A DNA stretch of 64,000 bases from Hevea brasiliensis (taxonomy: Eukaryota > Streptophyta > Magnoliopsida > Malpighiales > Euphorbiaceae): assembly GCF_030052815.1 (NCBI RefSeq), contig NC_079510.1:47086725-47150724 (forward strand), written 5' to 3'. Below are positions 10,981 through 24,395 of this stretch, in pieces (within the stretch, counting starts at the first letter, position 1; every line of letters begins with the position of its first letter). The position numbers and the translations under genes are program-made. Under the pieces are notes generated by a model. The model was not told where the DNA came from, ran no database searches, and was given only the letters and a program-made list of their open reading frames with translations.

Positions 10981-13900
10981 ATGGAGGGTAATTCTCTAAA
11001 TTTCGAACCTCATCTTGAAGTTGAAGGAATTGGGAATTTGGAGACTAGGGTTTCCAATTCTCTTCCGGTAATTCTTTACCCTCTGCTAGTTGATTAAGTT
11101 TTGAATTGAATGTTTATTTTCTTTGTTTCGCTTGCTTTTGCGTTAATGGTTTGATTTGAATGATTTCAGGGTTTTGTTTTCTCTATGGTGAGAGGTCTTG
11201 TTAATTTATCGGTTATGTCAAATTTGGATTTTTTTTTTTTAATTTATTATTTTGAGCTTATTATCGCTGTGAAAGCAATTTTAGACCTCTGTGATTTTCT
11301 GTGATTAACTTTTTTATTTAGTTCTGTGATTTTCTGATTTGAAACCTCAATGATTTTTCAAATTTGTGACTCGTTAGCTTGAATAAAGAAAATGGAGTAT
11401 TTATCCGTCAAAACGTGAAATTTAATTAGAATGTTTCCTCGTATTTGCTTTATATATGCAATTGGAACCATGAGAGCCATTTCTATATCCTTTACACTTA
11501 CTGGTGTCTCTATATATCTTAAAATAACACCACGCCTTTACTTAAACTATCTACCAAAATTCTTGTACACTATCTACTAAAATTCTTGTACTCAATCAAA
11601 TTCACTAACAATGCCATCGCTGACTTCACCAGTGCCAAGCACTAGCATATAAATGCTGTTCATTTACTTGGAAGTCAGAAACTAGAACAATGCTTCCTAA
11701 TAATGGGAAAGATGAAAAGAAGGAGATTTGCTATGATATGTTGTTATCTCCTCCTTGCAATTATAAATGTCCCTTTGTTCATTTTTTTTAATTGATGGTT
11801 TGCTGCATTTTTATTCTAATAGCAGGATAATGGGGGACTTGAAAGTTCTACAGATTTCTATAATTCTGCAGCCACCACTGGATTAGGGACCCATAGAATT
11901 CTTACCTCTGGAGAAAATGATCCCAGGAATAATGAGAAGAACGAAACAAAAACCAGTGAGCAAAAGGTAGGGAAGTACTTCTTTTATGATTCACCCCTTT
12001 CTGAAGAAACTGGGGTTTGGATACCTGTTTCTGTTCCACCCATGTTGGGAAATGATCATGAAGAGTGGAGCAGAGGTTTTCATTCAAATGGTGGTTATTT
12101 TCCTGATGGTGACATGGGATGGAACCATTACCTTGGAGAAGAGAAGGATTTAACCATGTGGGATGTGATAGTGGAAATGTTACTTGCAGCTCGTGGAAAA
12201 GTGAGCGCTATTGCTTCAGGTGATATTCGTAGTTGCAATTTTTCATGGATATCAAGCCGTCTATTAGAGCAAGCTTGGCAAGAGATGGCTCAAACTCTCA
12301 CGGAAGCCAATTTTGGGAATGCAAGGGAGATTCTTGAAGCAGAGCCTCCAAGATGGTTGGCTGATAGTACTGCCTCTGCTTGCATGCTGTGTGGTGTGCG
12401 GTTTCATCCAATCATGTGCTCCAGGCATCATTGCAGGTTTTGTGGAGGAATATTTTGTGGCGAGTGCTCTAAAGGTAGGAGTTTGTTGCCAGTGAAGTTT
12501 CGTATTGCAGATCCTCAGCGTGTCTGTGATGTATGTTGTGTGCGGCTTCAGACTGTCCAGCCATACCTGATGGACCAAGTAAGCCATGCTGCCCAGTTGC
12601 CTACCCATGACTTGACAGACCTTAGTACTTTGAGATCCTGGGTTAATTTTCCATGGGGACAATCCATGGAATATGAGATTTATAAGGCAGCAAATACAAT
12701 TCAGGGTTATAACAAGGTAAGACTTCGGATGTCACCCATTTTTTAAATCTCTCTCTCTCTCTCTCTCTTTCTCTTTCTCTCTCATTTCTGTTGCTTAACA
12801 AACTCTATTGAAGTCATTAATTGAATAGACTATAAGTTAAGGTTTTCCACTACACACTCTTGTTCAATTGGAATTCAATCAAGATAGGCTATTGTTTGGG
12901 AACTGCTTGTGTTAGCCTTGAGAATCTTCCTTTTCTCCTCTTTTATTATACATAAAGAGGCAGGGAAAATGATAAAAGGAAGTGAGGTACAGGAGATGTG
13001 TGTAGCCAAAGAACTTTCATGCAATAACTATGGTATCTTTCTTGAATTCTGACTTGATGTATTTCCATTGCCAGGCAGTTTGTCTAAAACCTGAGAAATC
13101 AATTCCAGATGCCATTCTACGACAAGCAAAAGGCCTTGCAATAATCACAGTTGTGAAAGTTGGAGTGATGGTTACATATAATGTTGGAACTGGGCTTGTA
13201 GTCGCTCGAAGAGAAGATGGCTCATGGTCTCCGCCCTCTGCTGTATCTTCATTTGGCATGGGTTGGGGAGCACAGGTTATAAGCATCTCTTTAACTTCGG
13301 TTACAACATGCAAACTGTGTAAAATGTAATTGAAAATTGAAACCATTTTATCGCATTTATCACCGTTATACTATTGTTTGAGAGTAAGTTTTTGGAGGTA
13401 AGGTATGGGTTTCTAAAGTAATAGGTACATGAGTATGTTGTTTGAAAGCAAGAATTTTTAGGGAGATTAAGGTTTTTAGATGTTTCAAAACATCCAAAGC
13501 TCCCAATTTTTCAACCAATCAAATTAGTGGTTGGAGAGGTTTTGATACCTTACCTTAAAAAGCCTCCATACCCTCCTCCCAAGCAGAGTTTTAATTGTTG
13601 AAATTTTTTGGCTTTTCCATGTTTCTAGATTCCAATCAATAGATGAATATGATTAATATTTATTTTTTTGCTCAGATCTTGGCATTTTTTGGGCACTTTA
13701 GTTAATGTATATGTCATGCGTTGATACACATTCTGAGAATTTTCTCAGGTTTGATTTAGTTTCCAATTATTTGTATCTGAGAGTGCATGATGTTTTTAAA
13801 TCTCAGCTCAATGAAGTCTTGATTGTATCTTCTAATATGATTTTTTGTTTTTTGTATATTTAGGAATTTTTTTAGGAGGGTGTGTGTTTCTATTAATAAT

Positions 13901-14685
13901 GGGTTGATCTGTGTGCAGGCTGGAGGCGAATTGACAGATTTCATAATTGTGTTGAGAACAAATGATGCTGTCAAGACTTTTTGCGGCAATGCACATGTTT
14001 CAATGGGTGCTGGTTTGAGTGCAGCAGTTGGTGTCATTGGACGGGCAGTTGAAGCTGATTTGAGGGCTGGTGATGGTGGGTATGCTGCTTGTTATACGTA
14101 CAGCTGCAGTAAAGGTATTTGCAAATATCTCAGTTAATATTTTGTTGATTAAAAGCGTCATATTTTTTAACTTCCAGATGTAATGATACTTAACCTGGTC
14201 TTTTGTTTTCAATTTCAGTCACATCTATTTTGCATGCTTCACTAGCTTTTTATGGAAGAGAGCATAAAACCTTACATGTTCACCTTTGTTTTTCCGTTTA
14301 AACACTCCCCTCTTCCCCCCCAACCAACCACCACCCCCCCCCCCTCCCCTTCCCTCTCTCTCTCTCTCTCTCTCTCCCCCCTTTATATAAGTTAATTTTG
14401 CGGCTCATGTAAATGCCTCCCTTTTTTTTTTGCCTTTGAATCTCATTTCACACAGTGATATTGTTTCTTAAAGCTTACTTGTCAATTGCTGTATGTGCAG
14501 GAGCATTTGTTGGATGTTCACTTGAAGGGAGTATTGTCACCACACGTGCGAAAGAGAATTCCAGATTTTATGGAAGCCAGTCAATAAGTGCATCAGATAT
14601 ACTTCTTGGCTCATTACCAAGGCCACCTGCTGCAGCAATTCTTTATCGTGCACTTGCAGACCTATCTCAGAAGCTTGAGAGGTGA
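10981..14685 (+). CDS. FYVE zinc finger plus SYLF (Ysc84/DUF500) domain protein
   Basis: I join five exons by GT-AG sites: 10981-11067, 11826-12716, 13075-13275, 13919-14114 and 14501-14685, giving 519 aa with frame kept at every junction. Residues 206-270 form a FYVE finger: WLAD, then CMLC, SRHHCRFCG, FCGEC and QRVCDVC, with eight zinc ligands visible. FYVE fingers bind phosphatidylinositol 3-phosphate on endosomes. Exons 2-5 (about 300-510) encode a SYLF domain (LAIITVVKVGVM, DGSWSPPSA, TDFIIVLRTNDAV, GAGLSAAVG), a lipid- and actin-linked module of Ysc84/SH3YL1. Plants have FYVE-SYLF proteins of similar length; a role in endosomal membrane traffic is inferred. The acidic, low-complexity N-terminus is unassigned. 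Intron 2 opens with a CT microsatellite (12747-12784), and intron 4 holds a C/CT-rich tract (14322-14387). Confidence 0.9.
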
Positions 14686-16842
14686 TTTATTTGGGTTCAG
14701 TATCAGTCCCACGTATCAATTATTTGTACATTTACTTGTAAGGTTTCTTCACAACCATTCTTTGCCCAAGTGTAGCAGTTGATAATGTGCTGTACAAAAT
14801 GGTTCATAATGGGAGCTATCTGCCACTAGTTTTTCTCCAGAAGGAAGAAGAAAAAGATACTATAAATGAACAACCACGGAGATTTCTGAAATGTAAATAC
14901 GATACTTCAATTTAAAATTATTCCAAGGCAAGAAAAATTAGAGAGAATTTATTCTCTTGAAATGCTTCTATCTGTAACTCTTTCCTAAAAATTTCGTTTG
15001 GAATCAATTATTTACAAGAAAAAAAATTGAAAATTTAAAAAAAAATATTTCTTTTTTAGTTAAGAAGGAATTGAATTCTTTCATTGTGAATTAAAAAAAA
15101 AAAAGAATTAAATTTAACTTTTGTAAAATTTTAAATTTCAAACAGGGAGTAGAAGTTGAATTCACAAAAATTCTTGTCCACTGTTAAAATTATCAATGTA
15201 TGATTTCAACTTGGAATATTTACAGGGATGTATTTATTGGTCCTCCTGCAAAGATAAATAAATTTCTAGAATTTGCAATCATATTGTGATACTTTAGATT
15301 TTGTTAACAAAAGCAAACATGATTTTCTTTATTTATTACTAATACTTGTAAGTGTCCAACTGGAGGATACAAGGCACTTTCCAAGACAGCCTCTTAAGGT
15401 TGAAAAATCATGTTGCCGAAGAAAGACAACTAGTTGGCTTAATAGCGCAAAGGCATAATAAGGAGGTAATAGGCGATGTTTCGCGGTGGTGACTGGTGAT
15501 GATGCTGCGGCCATAATTTTCCATCATCATCATCTTCATCTAACAAGTCAAAAACCACTTTTTACAGCACTGTTAAATTTTAATCATTATTGTTTCAAAG
15601 CATTTTCTAAGCTGTCGTCATGCATAGGATGAAATCACAACGCTAAAGGTTGTGCATGATTTACTTGCCCACGAGTTTGAAAAAGCAACATCGATCTTGA
15701 TTAAACGGCAAGTATGGTTTAAATTTTTGGAAAAGGAAAAAAAAAATCCCTCTCCTCCCAAGAGTAACCAGCAGAGAAAATTAAAGTTAGTATATCTGAT
15801 TTTTAGTGCAAAGAACGTTAAAATTCAAATTCCAGCACTGCTAGCGAGCTGCGAAAATAGCTATATTTTGTCATGGGTAGAACTCATGCATCTACATGTC
15901 ATGCTCTTAACTATCACCACACGCTGTATGCAAGGTCCTAAAAAACAGCGGGACAAAAGACTTTACTGCTGAATTCAGCATTCATTACATGTTTTCATAG
16001 TCATTTTATGTTTTCATGGTCATTTTATAAATTCTTGCTCTCACAAGAGCCTCACTTATACTGGAGATGCAATGATAAGCGCTATGATAGCTGGTGCTAA
16101 TACAAGAATCTCAGTGCTTATAATTTGCTGTTCATAAAGGATACCGAGATAGTGGAATTGTCCAATCCAATCCCTACAAAATCTTTCAGCGCTATGAGCT
16201 GATCTCCTTCTATAGTTTCGTGATTAGTTACAACGGTCGTGCTGGTGGAAATGATAATAGAGCAGGAAACCAGCAATTAATATTGCAGAACACATAACAA
16301 AGAAAGATACACGAGCATGTTCAGAACTAATTTAGTTGATCCTGAAATCCAAATTCCCTTTCAATGGCAAATTCAAAATCACACCAAACAAGTATCAATA
16401 TTGCAATGGATTTCTATAAAAAAAAAAAAAAGGATTAAAAAATAGAAAAATAAGGAAGAATGAATTGAACTGAAGGGGCAAAGTCACCACCATGAACTAT
16501 TTATAATTTAATTTTCAGTTCTCTCTTCTGTTGAAAAAAGAAAAAAAAAACAGAGGAAAAGCAAACCAAAAAGTAAAAAATAATAGAACAAGAAAAAAGG
16601 AACAGGTGCTCCTCCTCACTGTACCTCTATCTCAGCTCTCTGCCAACCGAAGCATGCACAATATGAAGTCATTGACATGAAACATAAAGGGAAGCAAGAA
16701 GCCAAATCAAGAAATCCGAGGATAATTCATTCTCACCCTTTCTGTCAGTTCCCCCTCATCTGCACCAAGAATGCAAGTCATCAGAAACGAGCTAGAAGCA
16801 ATTGTATAACAGGTTACATTTTCTGCCACGGAATATTTCATT
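14686..16842. other. Intergenic region between convergent FYVE and BES1/BZR1-like genes
   Basis: This holds the two facing 3' flanks and AT-rich spacer. Short open frames (for example 15652-15972) have no protein signature. No RNA gene or element was recognised. Confidence 0.5.
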
Positions 16843-19800
16843 TTACCTGGTCCTAGAATTTCCAAGTGTAAGCTCAAGATCATCAGATACACATTCCTCA
16901 TGGATCCTCTCTCCTTCCCAAGGTTTCACTAACCCTGTTGTGTTACTTCCAAATGCAAACTCAGCTGCCATACTGTCTAGCATTGGAACATCTGCTGTCT
17001 GGTCAACACCTGCAGGAACAGCAGGAGAGCATGTCCCGCTTTGCCCAGGAGTCCACATTCGCGATCCAGCACCAGATAGAGGCTCATCTCTGAAGCCAAA
17101 TGGGTTCCGTGAAACAAGGCTAAATGTGGGTGATGATGGTCCACTTAGGGGAATTTCAATACCAGCTAGCCATCCTGAATCAGGCAGGACCTGACGGCCA
17201 GGACTTGGTGGGGTAGATGACGGCATAGATGAGGGCAGGAACGAATAATTCTGACCTGCCCATGATGGACCAGCCGCCGGGTCATCCCAGTCATTTTTGG
17301 CACGCGGAGTTCGAGCAGTTGGGGAGCTCAATGGAGGGGTGACTGGAGCACTTATGGAACCACTGTGAGTGAAGAGATGGTAAGGGTGCTTGGATGAGGC
17401 TGATGATGAGCCAGATGAGAGGTTTTTAAGCCATGGGATGAGGGAATTGGCATCAGCCTTACCATTAGTATTGGCAGTGTAACAGGATGAAACAGGACTA
17501 GGGAAAGAAGATGAGCCAGGACTTGGATTATAGGATGCACATGGACTTGGGTGGTAGGATGAGCATGGACTAGCTGATGCAGACCCTCCCATAATGTCCA
17601 TGCGTTCCACAGGTTTGCAGCCCTATACAAATGAATACAGTGAACAAGACAAATTATTCAAACTTCTTATGTCAAATGCAGGGAGATATGTCCATATGTG
17701 CAAAGCAGAACTAGAAAACAAATAAAACAGGAGTAGCAATTTTCTAAATATATCACCACAAATTGCGCTACTTATATTAGAGGTTTTTGCCCTACTTAAG
17801 AATGTTACTCCTTCAACTTCCCCCTAGAGGTTTTAGTGTGTGCATGCGCCGGGTCGTAGGCTTATGCCAGTGAGCTCAGTTTTTATGATCTATGATGCAA
17901 CTGCAATTATCCAAAATCATCATTTTTGTCGAGTTAAATTGTAAAATGGAATTGAAACTATCATAGCATCCATTGAAGAAGTGTTTGAAGTGCTTTAATG
18001 TGCTTCAATTACAAGAACACCAAAATGTGCTGCCTCGAAATGCAATATCTGCAACTTTCCCAAACACATTCTATAGAATGGTTAAATTTGACTTGAAAAT
18101 AGCACAACCATGGGACAGCACTTAAATGTTACCTACAAAGCTGAAATTTTTCGGTGGATCTTGTCCACAATGACCAGACTCACAAATTATTGTGAGCCCC
18201 ACCAAGAGAACCCTACCTCATTTGTAAGTTTAGTTCACGGTGGATCATATCACCTAAAAATTTCTAATGGGACAAATAACAGGCATCATCACATTTCAAG
18301 TTCATAAATGACAACATATCTTCAACAAATCGCCGAAATTATCTCATACTCACACTTGTCATGATCTGCTTTAATGGGCCCACTCGACATAAACATTGAG
18401 ATGGTTGCTTCATACCTTAATGATATCTCTCAATTTGACATAGTACATCCCACAAAGCACAAGCACCTAAGTATTAACCTAAGACCGACTCCAACTGCAT
18501 TTGCCATTAGAGTTAAATATCTAAATTAAAAGTTTTCAACCCCACCGATGATAGAATAGGATGAAATAAAATCTCCCGGTGCTATAGCCCTTCCAGTGTG
18601 AACCTGTATCTTTTTTCCGCCCGTCTTTCGTTCATGCAATTGCGCAGAACCACATAAAGTGATCACTGCGAGACCCATTGAGCCACCATTTCCACAGGCT
18701 TCATCCAAAGTACCCATAATCAAAGCAATGAACAACATGACAGAAGGGCAACAATGTAATTGAAACCCGACAAAAACTTTGTTAAAGCAAGAATTAATGT
18801 CAAACAATGGCGTTATCAAAATACTGCACCCCACGACACGCCATCTCTTCTCCCCGCCCCCAACATGTTCCTGCACTTATGAAATAGTTTTCCTACACAC
18901 TTTACTACTTTCAAAATATTCCTCCAATCACAGTATTTCATAAAAAGGGTATCCAAGGATTTGATCTCTGCACTCCTTTCTTCTTAATTTATGCAATTAA
19001 GACCACTCTTGTTTCAACTTTATCACCACAATCAACTTCATATGTCATGTCCTTAACAGTAAAAATCAAATAAATTATTACTATTACCCCCGGGAATATC
19101 GGGGTAAATTACATTTAATGGAATGACCAAAATGACCACTGCATTGCATAAAGTAGCAAGAGAATTCTAAAAAGAGATTTTTCACAAAAAAGTTGCAAAA
19201 CAGTCATAAGATGATCAGGATCACCAAGGGAGCTAAAAAGAAAATTGATGCAGAGAGTGAAAAAGAAAAATCAGACTTGCATTAAAGCATGCAAAGCGAA
19301 AGTTCAATCTAGAAGACGGATTGTACAATGAAATGACGAAACCACCCCTTGAATTTACTGGACTTTGTGCCCCCAATGACAACAGAAATGGACATTTTCG
19401 TCTGAAAAAAGTGTCTGCGCCATATCTGAGTTACTGTTTACCGTGTTCCTATACAAGGATCGAAGCCCAAACCGAATCTTAAGGTCTTGTGTTTCGTGCG
19501 TTGAAAAGGAAAAACAGAAAATCAAAAAGTGAAAAAGAGAAAACAGCACAAACCGATACGATCTAACGTCATACGAAACCAACCAAAAACAATCCCAGCC
19601 CTCCATCAGTATGCGTTACCCTTTTTTTTTTTTTTTTGCAATGATTCTTGCCCTCGCTATCATACCCAAGATTTACCCCGCGCACGTTAGCAAGGAGAAA
19701 CAAGCCAGCCCCACTAACATTCATTTTGCATCTCAGGTCGCCGGGAAAATAATTTCCGAAAATCTTTGTCAAATAGAAATGCAAATTTCAGATCTGTTTC

Positions 19801-20165
19801 CCGTATCTAAAACCACCGGCAGTGCTAATAATCACTGGAAAATAAAAAATTTCACTTTCTCATACTCACTGGCTTGCAGGAAGCTAAAACCAGTTAACGT
19901 GCAAATACAAAGTCGTTATAATATAATTGATTTCTTTTTTCGAGTTTACCTTTCTATAAGTGGTGCCATCTTCTTCAACGGTCCAACCAGCCTCGTTGCA
20001 GAGCGCTTTAAGGACCTCATTATTGTCGCAGTGCTTAGGGAGCTTGTAATTTCCATACATTCTCAGTCCAGCATAGATCTTCGCCGCGATCGCCCTTCTT
20101 CTCCTCTCTCTTCTCTTATTATTCTCTCTCTCCTTCCACGTCGGCATTCTCGTCCCCGACGTCAT
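16843..20165 (-). CDS. BEH: BES1/BZR1 homologue (BEH-type brassinosteroid transcription factor)
   Basis: Two exons, 20165-19950 and 17622-16843, separated by a 2327-bp intron with GT-AG ends, encode 331 aa; 335 aa is typical of BES1. Residues 8-35 ([20 protein letters not shown] onwards) are the atypical bHLH DNA-binding region that reads E-box CANNTG and BRRE CGTG(T/C)G sites. The motif [19 protein letters not shown] follows. Exon 2 begins [13 protein letters not shown] and is Ser/Pro-rich with many S/T-x3-S/T sites, the pattern phosphorylated by GSK3/BIN2 kinases. The C-terminus ends in an EAR repression motif LELTLG (321-326). The protein should move to the nucleus when dephosphorylated. 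The ATG at 20165 matches family N-termini; the frame is open further upstream, but a TATA box lies between, so I reject the longer start. Which BEH paralogue it is cannot be fixed by reading. Confidence 0.93.
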
Positions 20166-20460
20166 TTTCCGACGAAGCTCCCTCAACACTACTACTGCAA
20201 CAGAGCCAGAAAAGCTAATCGATAGAAACTCTTCTCGATTAGAAATTTTCTCGAGAGGCAAACAGGGTGAACCGGACTTCAAGTTTTGTTCTGAGTTTCT
20301 GGTCAAGAGGCAGCAAGAGTAGTTATATGAAAGGGTGGGTCGGGGAAGGTGAGCTAAACACAGAGAGGTAAGGAATTTGACCTCGAAAAGATTGCAAATA
20401 ACGAGGATGCCACTAAAGGGCCGTGTTCCGGGATCGCGGTGTTGAAGCACGTGTTTAGGC

Positions 20461-20468
20461 TTTTTATA
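20461..20468 (-). promoter_or_regulatory. TATA box of the BES1/BZR1-like gene
   Basis: The minus strand reads TATAAAAA here, about 300 bp upstream of the start codon. A G-box CACGTG lies just downstream at 20448-20453. The position implies a transcription start near 20430 and a leader of about 265 nt. Confidence 0.55.
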
Positions 20469-20498
20469 AAGAGAGCAGTAGAGGTGACGTGATGTGGT

Positions 20499-22156
20499 CA
20501 CAGCATATCAAAAGGCAATGAAGGAAACGACGTCGTCTGAAGGGAGGGTATTATGGGAAAATTGAGATTATTGGTCCTTGTTTTGGCACAGCTTGTTTGG
20601 ACAGGCTTAGGAAGAGTTTGACTCGAGTTTGACCATGACTTGTACTGGCAAATAAAATCCAAATGGACTAATATGGTGAGGACGAGGACGGCAGGGCAGG
20701 ACCAACCTGGGTCTGAACACGGGTTCAAAATTATAATGCAACTAAATTGGGCAGTGATTAGTGACCGACAACATTGTTCTCTATGGCCCTAACTACACAA
20801 CTCTTAGCTAAAAGAAGAGGATTTGAGACTTGGCAGCGCCCCAGATCCAATGGGAGCAGGTAGGGAGATGGGCATAGGCAATAAGGAAGCAAGCAGTGGG
20901 TTGAACTGGAGGCGATTGGGGGGAGAGGGGAGGGGGTGGGGGGAGGGGGAGGGGAATTGGAGTGTCAGTTTTGTCAGCGTATGTGTACAGTGTAAAGTAG
21001 TGTGCATGTATGCGTGGTTGTGGTGGCCACATTATCTTGATATGCTTTAATTATTATAGAGGCTAAGGCTATGTTTGAAGTGAGATGTTTTAATCCTTTG
21101 AGGGGGGATCTGAGGTTTCTGTTGAAAAACTCTCCCTTCACGTGATGGTGTCCCCCCAACGCCGCCCTTTTAGCGTGAGTAGTAAGAGAGCTGCATGATT
21201 AGACAGCCCCAGGTGGGTTTCACCGGGCAATTTGGACAATGGACCATAGCGTTTGCGACAATTGTTTATTTTTCTTTTTTCAATGTTTGCGGTGCTGCTG
21301 CTGGGCCCTGCTTTCAATTTAGATGATTAATCGCCTGCAGATAGGCCGGTTCTGGTCTGAATTGAAGGTTCAGGTTCAAAACTTAAGATAACTGAAATCC
21401 GCTTTTAGGTATTCGATTTGAGTTTAATTTTAGTTTTGATTTAATTTTAATTAAATTTAATAGTTATTTTTTTTTAAGAAAAATCAAATTTAACTTAAAT
21501 TAAAATTAATTTTTAATTAATTTAATTTCAATCTAATTCTAAACTGGCCCTACTTCAGGGTTTGGCGTTAATTTAATAAATAAATAAATAAATAAATAAA
21601 TTTATGCTTGCACTATTATTTATTTGATGCATGGTGTACCCAGTAGGCGTTAAGAGTAGCTGATAATTTGTCCCAAGAGTCATAATCCCAAGACTTAAAA
21701 CATCCCGCACGTGCGTCTCGGACTCGAAGCGGCGATGAATAAACTGGATTGGAAAGGAGACATTAGGTCCGCAACAGCCCCCGCAATGAATAGCTTACAA
21801 TTATGCAGCAAAAAGCACTTTTGGTGGCTTTTTTTTCATATATTTTTAATTAATTCCAAATTGCGTGGCAACGATTACGGTTTCCATCATCTATGCTATG
21901 TGATATGTATGAGCAACTCCCTTTCAACATGGAGAGAAGAAGGAATAGAGAGGTGGGTGGGGACCACTAATTATTAAGAGGTCTAATCATATCCGTTAAA
22001 CTGGTGGGGTCACATGATGCCCGATATGCCCGCCACCCACGCGGCACTGCACCTGCGTGCCAATCCTTTTCCTAACGGTGAATTTCTTTTTCTTTTTCTT
22101 TTTTATTTTCCTTTATTTCTTTCTCACTTATTCTATTTCTACTTCTATTCACGTAC
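20499..22156. other. Upstream region of BES1/BZR1-like gene with a G-rich tract
   Basis: No gene was recognised. It contains a G-run cluster at 20918-20954 and the palindrome CGCACGTGCG at 21706-21715, both reported as findings. Between 21420 and 21545 it is AT-rich. A TAAA run lies near 21575-21600. Confidence 0.5.
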
Positions 22157-22559
22157 GTCTCTCTGTTGTAGCTCAACCGTATCATTGTCCCCATCATTTT
22201 TTATAATTTTCTTTTTTATTTATTGTTCCAAATACATAAATTCATAAAAAAATAACTTTTATTATTATTACTCCAAATGTGCTTTCCATTGAAACTAATC
22301 GAACAACCCAAACAAAAGTCGCTGTGAGAATTAAATAAATTATATTAAATTATTTTAATTTAATAATTTAATTTAATTTTTAATATAATTTAATTTCATT
22401 TAATTTTATATTTTAAAAATTTTAATTATTTTAATTTTATTTAATTTTGAAGAGTATGTCTCTCTCTTGCAGCTCAATAGTATCCTTTTCCCTATCATTT
22501 TTTATAATTTTCTTTTTTATTTATCTTTCAAAATATATAAATTCATAAAAAAAAATAAC

Positions 22560-22609
<50 letters not shown>

Positions 22610-22803
22610 CAAATGTGCTTTCTATTGAAACTAATCCAATAACTCAAACAAAAGTTAGGATAAATACTGTTTAATTTGAATTAAATAAATTAAGTTGAAT
22701 CACTTTAATTTAATAATTTAGTTTGATTTTTAAGATAATTCGATTTGATTCGATTTTATATTTTAAAAATTTTAGTTATTTTAATTTTATTTGATTTTGA
22801 AGA
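22157..22803. repeat. Tandem duplication, period about 301 bp
   Basis: Two units start at 22157 (GTCTCTCTGTTGTAGCTCAA) and 22458 (GTCTCTCTCTTGCAGCTCAA) and stay alignable over about 300 bp to near 22803. The second unit contains an expanded (TTA)n run at 22562-22608 where the first has only a few repeats. No coding content is visible. Confidence 0.75.
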
Positions 22804-23110
22804 AAATTACTTTATTAATTTTTAAATTGATTTATTTTTATTGAAATTTTATAAATTATATGTAATTTTATATAGGGATGGCCATAATTTGGTTTCGAAC
22901 CTGAATCAAAATTGAAACCAGTTCGGTCAAAACTGGAGCTTGGTTTGAATCGGACCAAAACTGTCATTTTATGATTTAATTCAGGTTCATATTTTTTAAA
23001 AACAGTGAATCGGTGAATTTAAACCAGATTAAACTAATAGTTCTGAACCGGATCAAACTGATTATTTAAATACAAAATAATTCAATAAATACCTTACTCA
23101 CTCTTCGTTC

Positions 23111-23113
<3 letters not shown>

Positions 23114-23190
<77 letters not shown>
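23114..23190. repeat. (AT)n microsatellite
   Basis: About 77 bp of uninterrupted alternating T and A. Confidence 0.95.
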
Positions 23191-23192
<2 letters not shown>

Positions 23193-23490
23193 TTAATTCT
23201 TTACACAATTATTCTCTATACTTTTTTAATTCTTAATACTCTTTTAATTTCTCTCAAATTTTATAAATAATTATTTTCTACACTCTTTTTAATTCTCAGT
23301 ACTCTCATAATTCCCCTACTTTATTATTTTGTATTCTCACTGAAATTTTTAATACTATCTCAATTACTCTGTTATTATTTTATATTTTCAATAAATTTTT
23401 TAATACCCTCTATTTTAATTTTTTTTCTTTTATACTTTTTTAATTATCAATTATCATATAATTTTTTAAAAAATGGTAAGCAATACCCAA

Positions 23491-23770
23491 CTCAATTCAA
23501 CTCAATTAAGCTTTTATCACAAAAATTTATTAAGGTTGGTTATATGGATTTTCTTTATTCACTTAAAACGATTTTGGGTTTAATCATCGAAAATGTGTAA
23601 TGCTTATAGGTCATATTGTACTATTCTCAACTCAATTCAACTCAACTAAGCTTTTATCCTAAAAATTTATTGGGATTGGTTATATGGATTCTCTTTATTC
23701 ACTCTAAACGATTTTTTGTTAAATCATCGGAAATGTATAATGCTTATAGGTCATGTTGTACTATTCTCTT
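23491..23770. repeat. Tandem duplication, period 140 bp
   Basis: Two units begin CTCAATTCAACTCAA at 23491 and 23631 and share GGTTATATGGATT, TTTATTCACT and TGCTTATAGGTCAT in the same order with scattered substitutions. Confidence 0.75.
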
Positions 23771-24395
23771 CCAAATCAGTTTAAGTTTACCTGTTCTTTT
23801 CTTTCTATCATCTAACCCAATGTGCTCTACTTGTCTAACTAGAGTTTTTCTATGTCTACGCTTCATTTAACCAAACCATCTCAATCTACCTTATCTCAAC
23901 TTATAACTGAAAATTTTGATTCCTCTAAATCCTAAAGAGCTACATAGGTAAATTTAAGTTCACGTACATTTTTTTGTTTTTTTTAATTAATTTTATCTCT
24001 AATTTTTTAATAAGTTCAAGTTTTTGCTTATTAAATTTTTCTTGAAAATAAGTTATTTTCATTTTTTTTTCTTATTTTATTTTGATTAAAAGATTTTTAA
24101 GAAAAATTAAAATATTTTTATAAATATTATTTAAATTATAAATCAATAAAATTTTCCTATAATTTTTTCCTTTAAATCGCTCTTAAAACGCTTCCAAATA
24201 GTTCTTCAAGCTGTATTGAATAGTCATTTTTCGAACCATTATTTAAACTGTTTTAAATCAGGTTTCGAACCGGAACCGACGGTTCAGAAACAGTATACTA
24301 AACCATCTTATTATGGTTTAGTTCAAGTTCATAATTTCATTGAACCTGAACCAATGATTCAGAAACAGTAACTGATGGTTCTTGAACCGTGACCA

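Larger units (their letters stand above)
22876..24395. repeat. Inverted-repeat element with GGTTTCGAACC-type ends, hAT-like
   Basis: The left end (TAGGGATGGCCATAATTTGG, then TTTCGAACC) and the right end (GGTTCTTGAACCGTGACCACG, then CCTAA on the same strand) are imperfect inverted copies. The inner flanks also repeat AAACCGG/CCGGTTT motifs in both orientations. The interior is AT-rich with a long (AT)n microsatellite (23114-23190) and a 140-bp tandem duplication. No transposase frame remains. The family name is a guess from terminus shape. Confidence 0.4.

Noticed and set aside
20166..20501. In-frame upstream extension of the BES1/BZR1-like exon 1 (112 extra codons to an ATG at 20501)
   Set aside because: A TATA box at 20461-20468 puts the likely transcription start downstream of that ATG, no other in-frame ATG lies between, and the extension has no family similarity.
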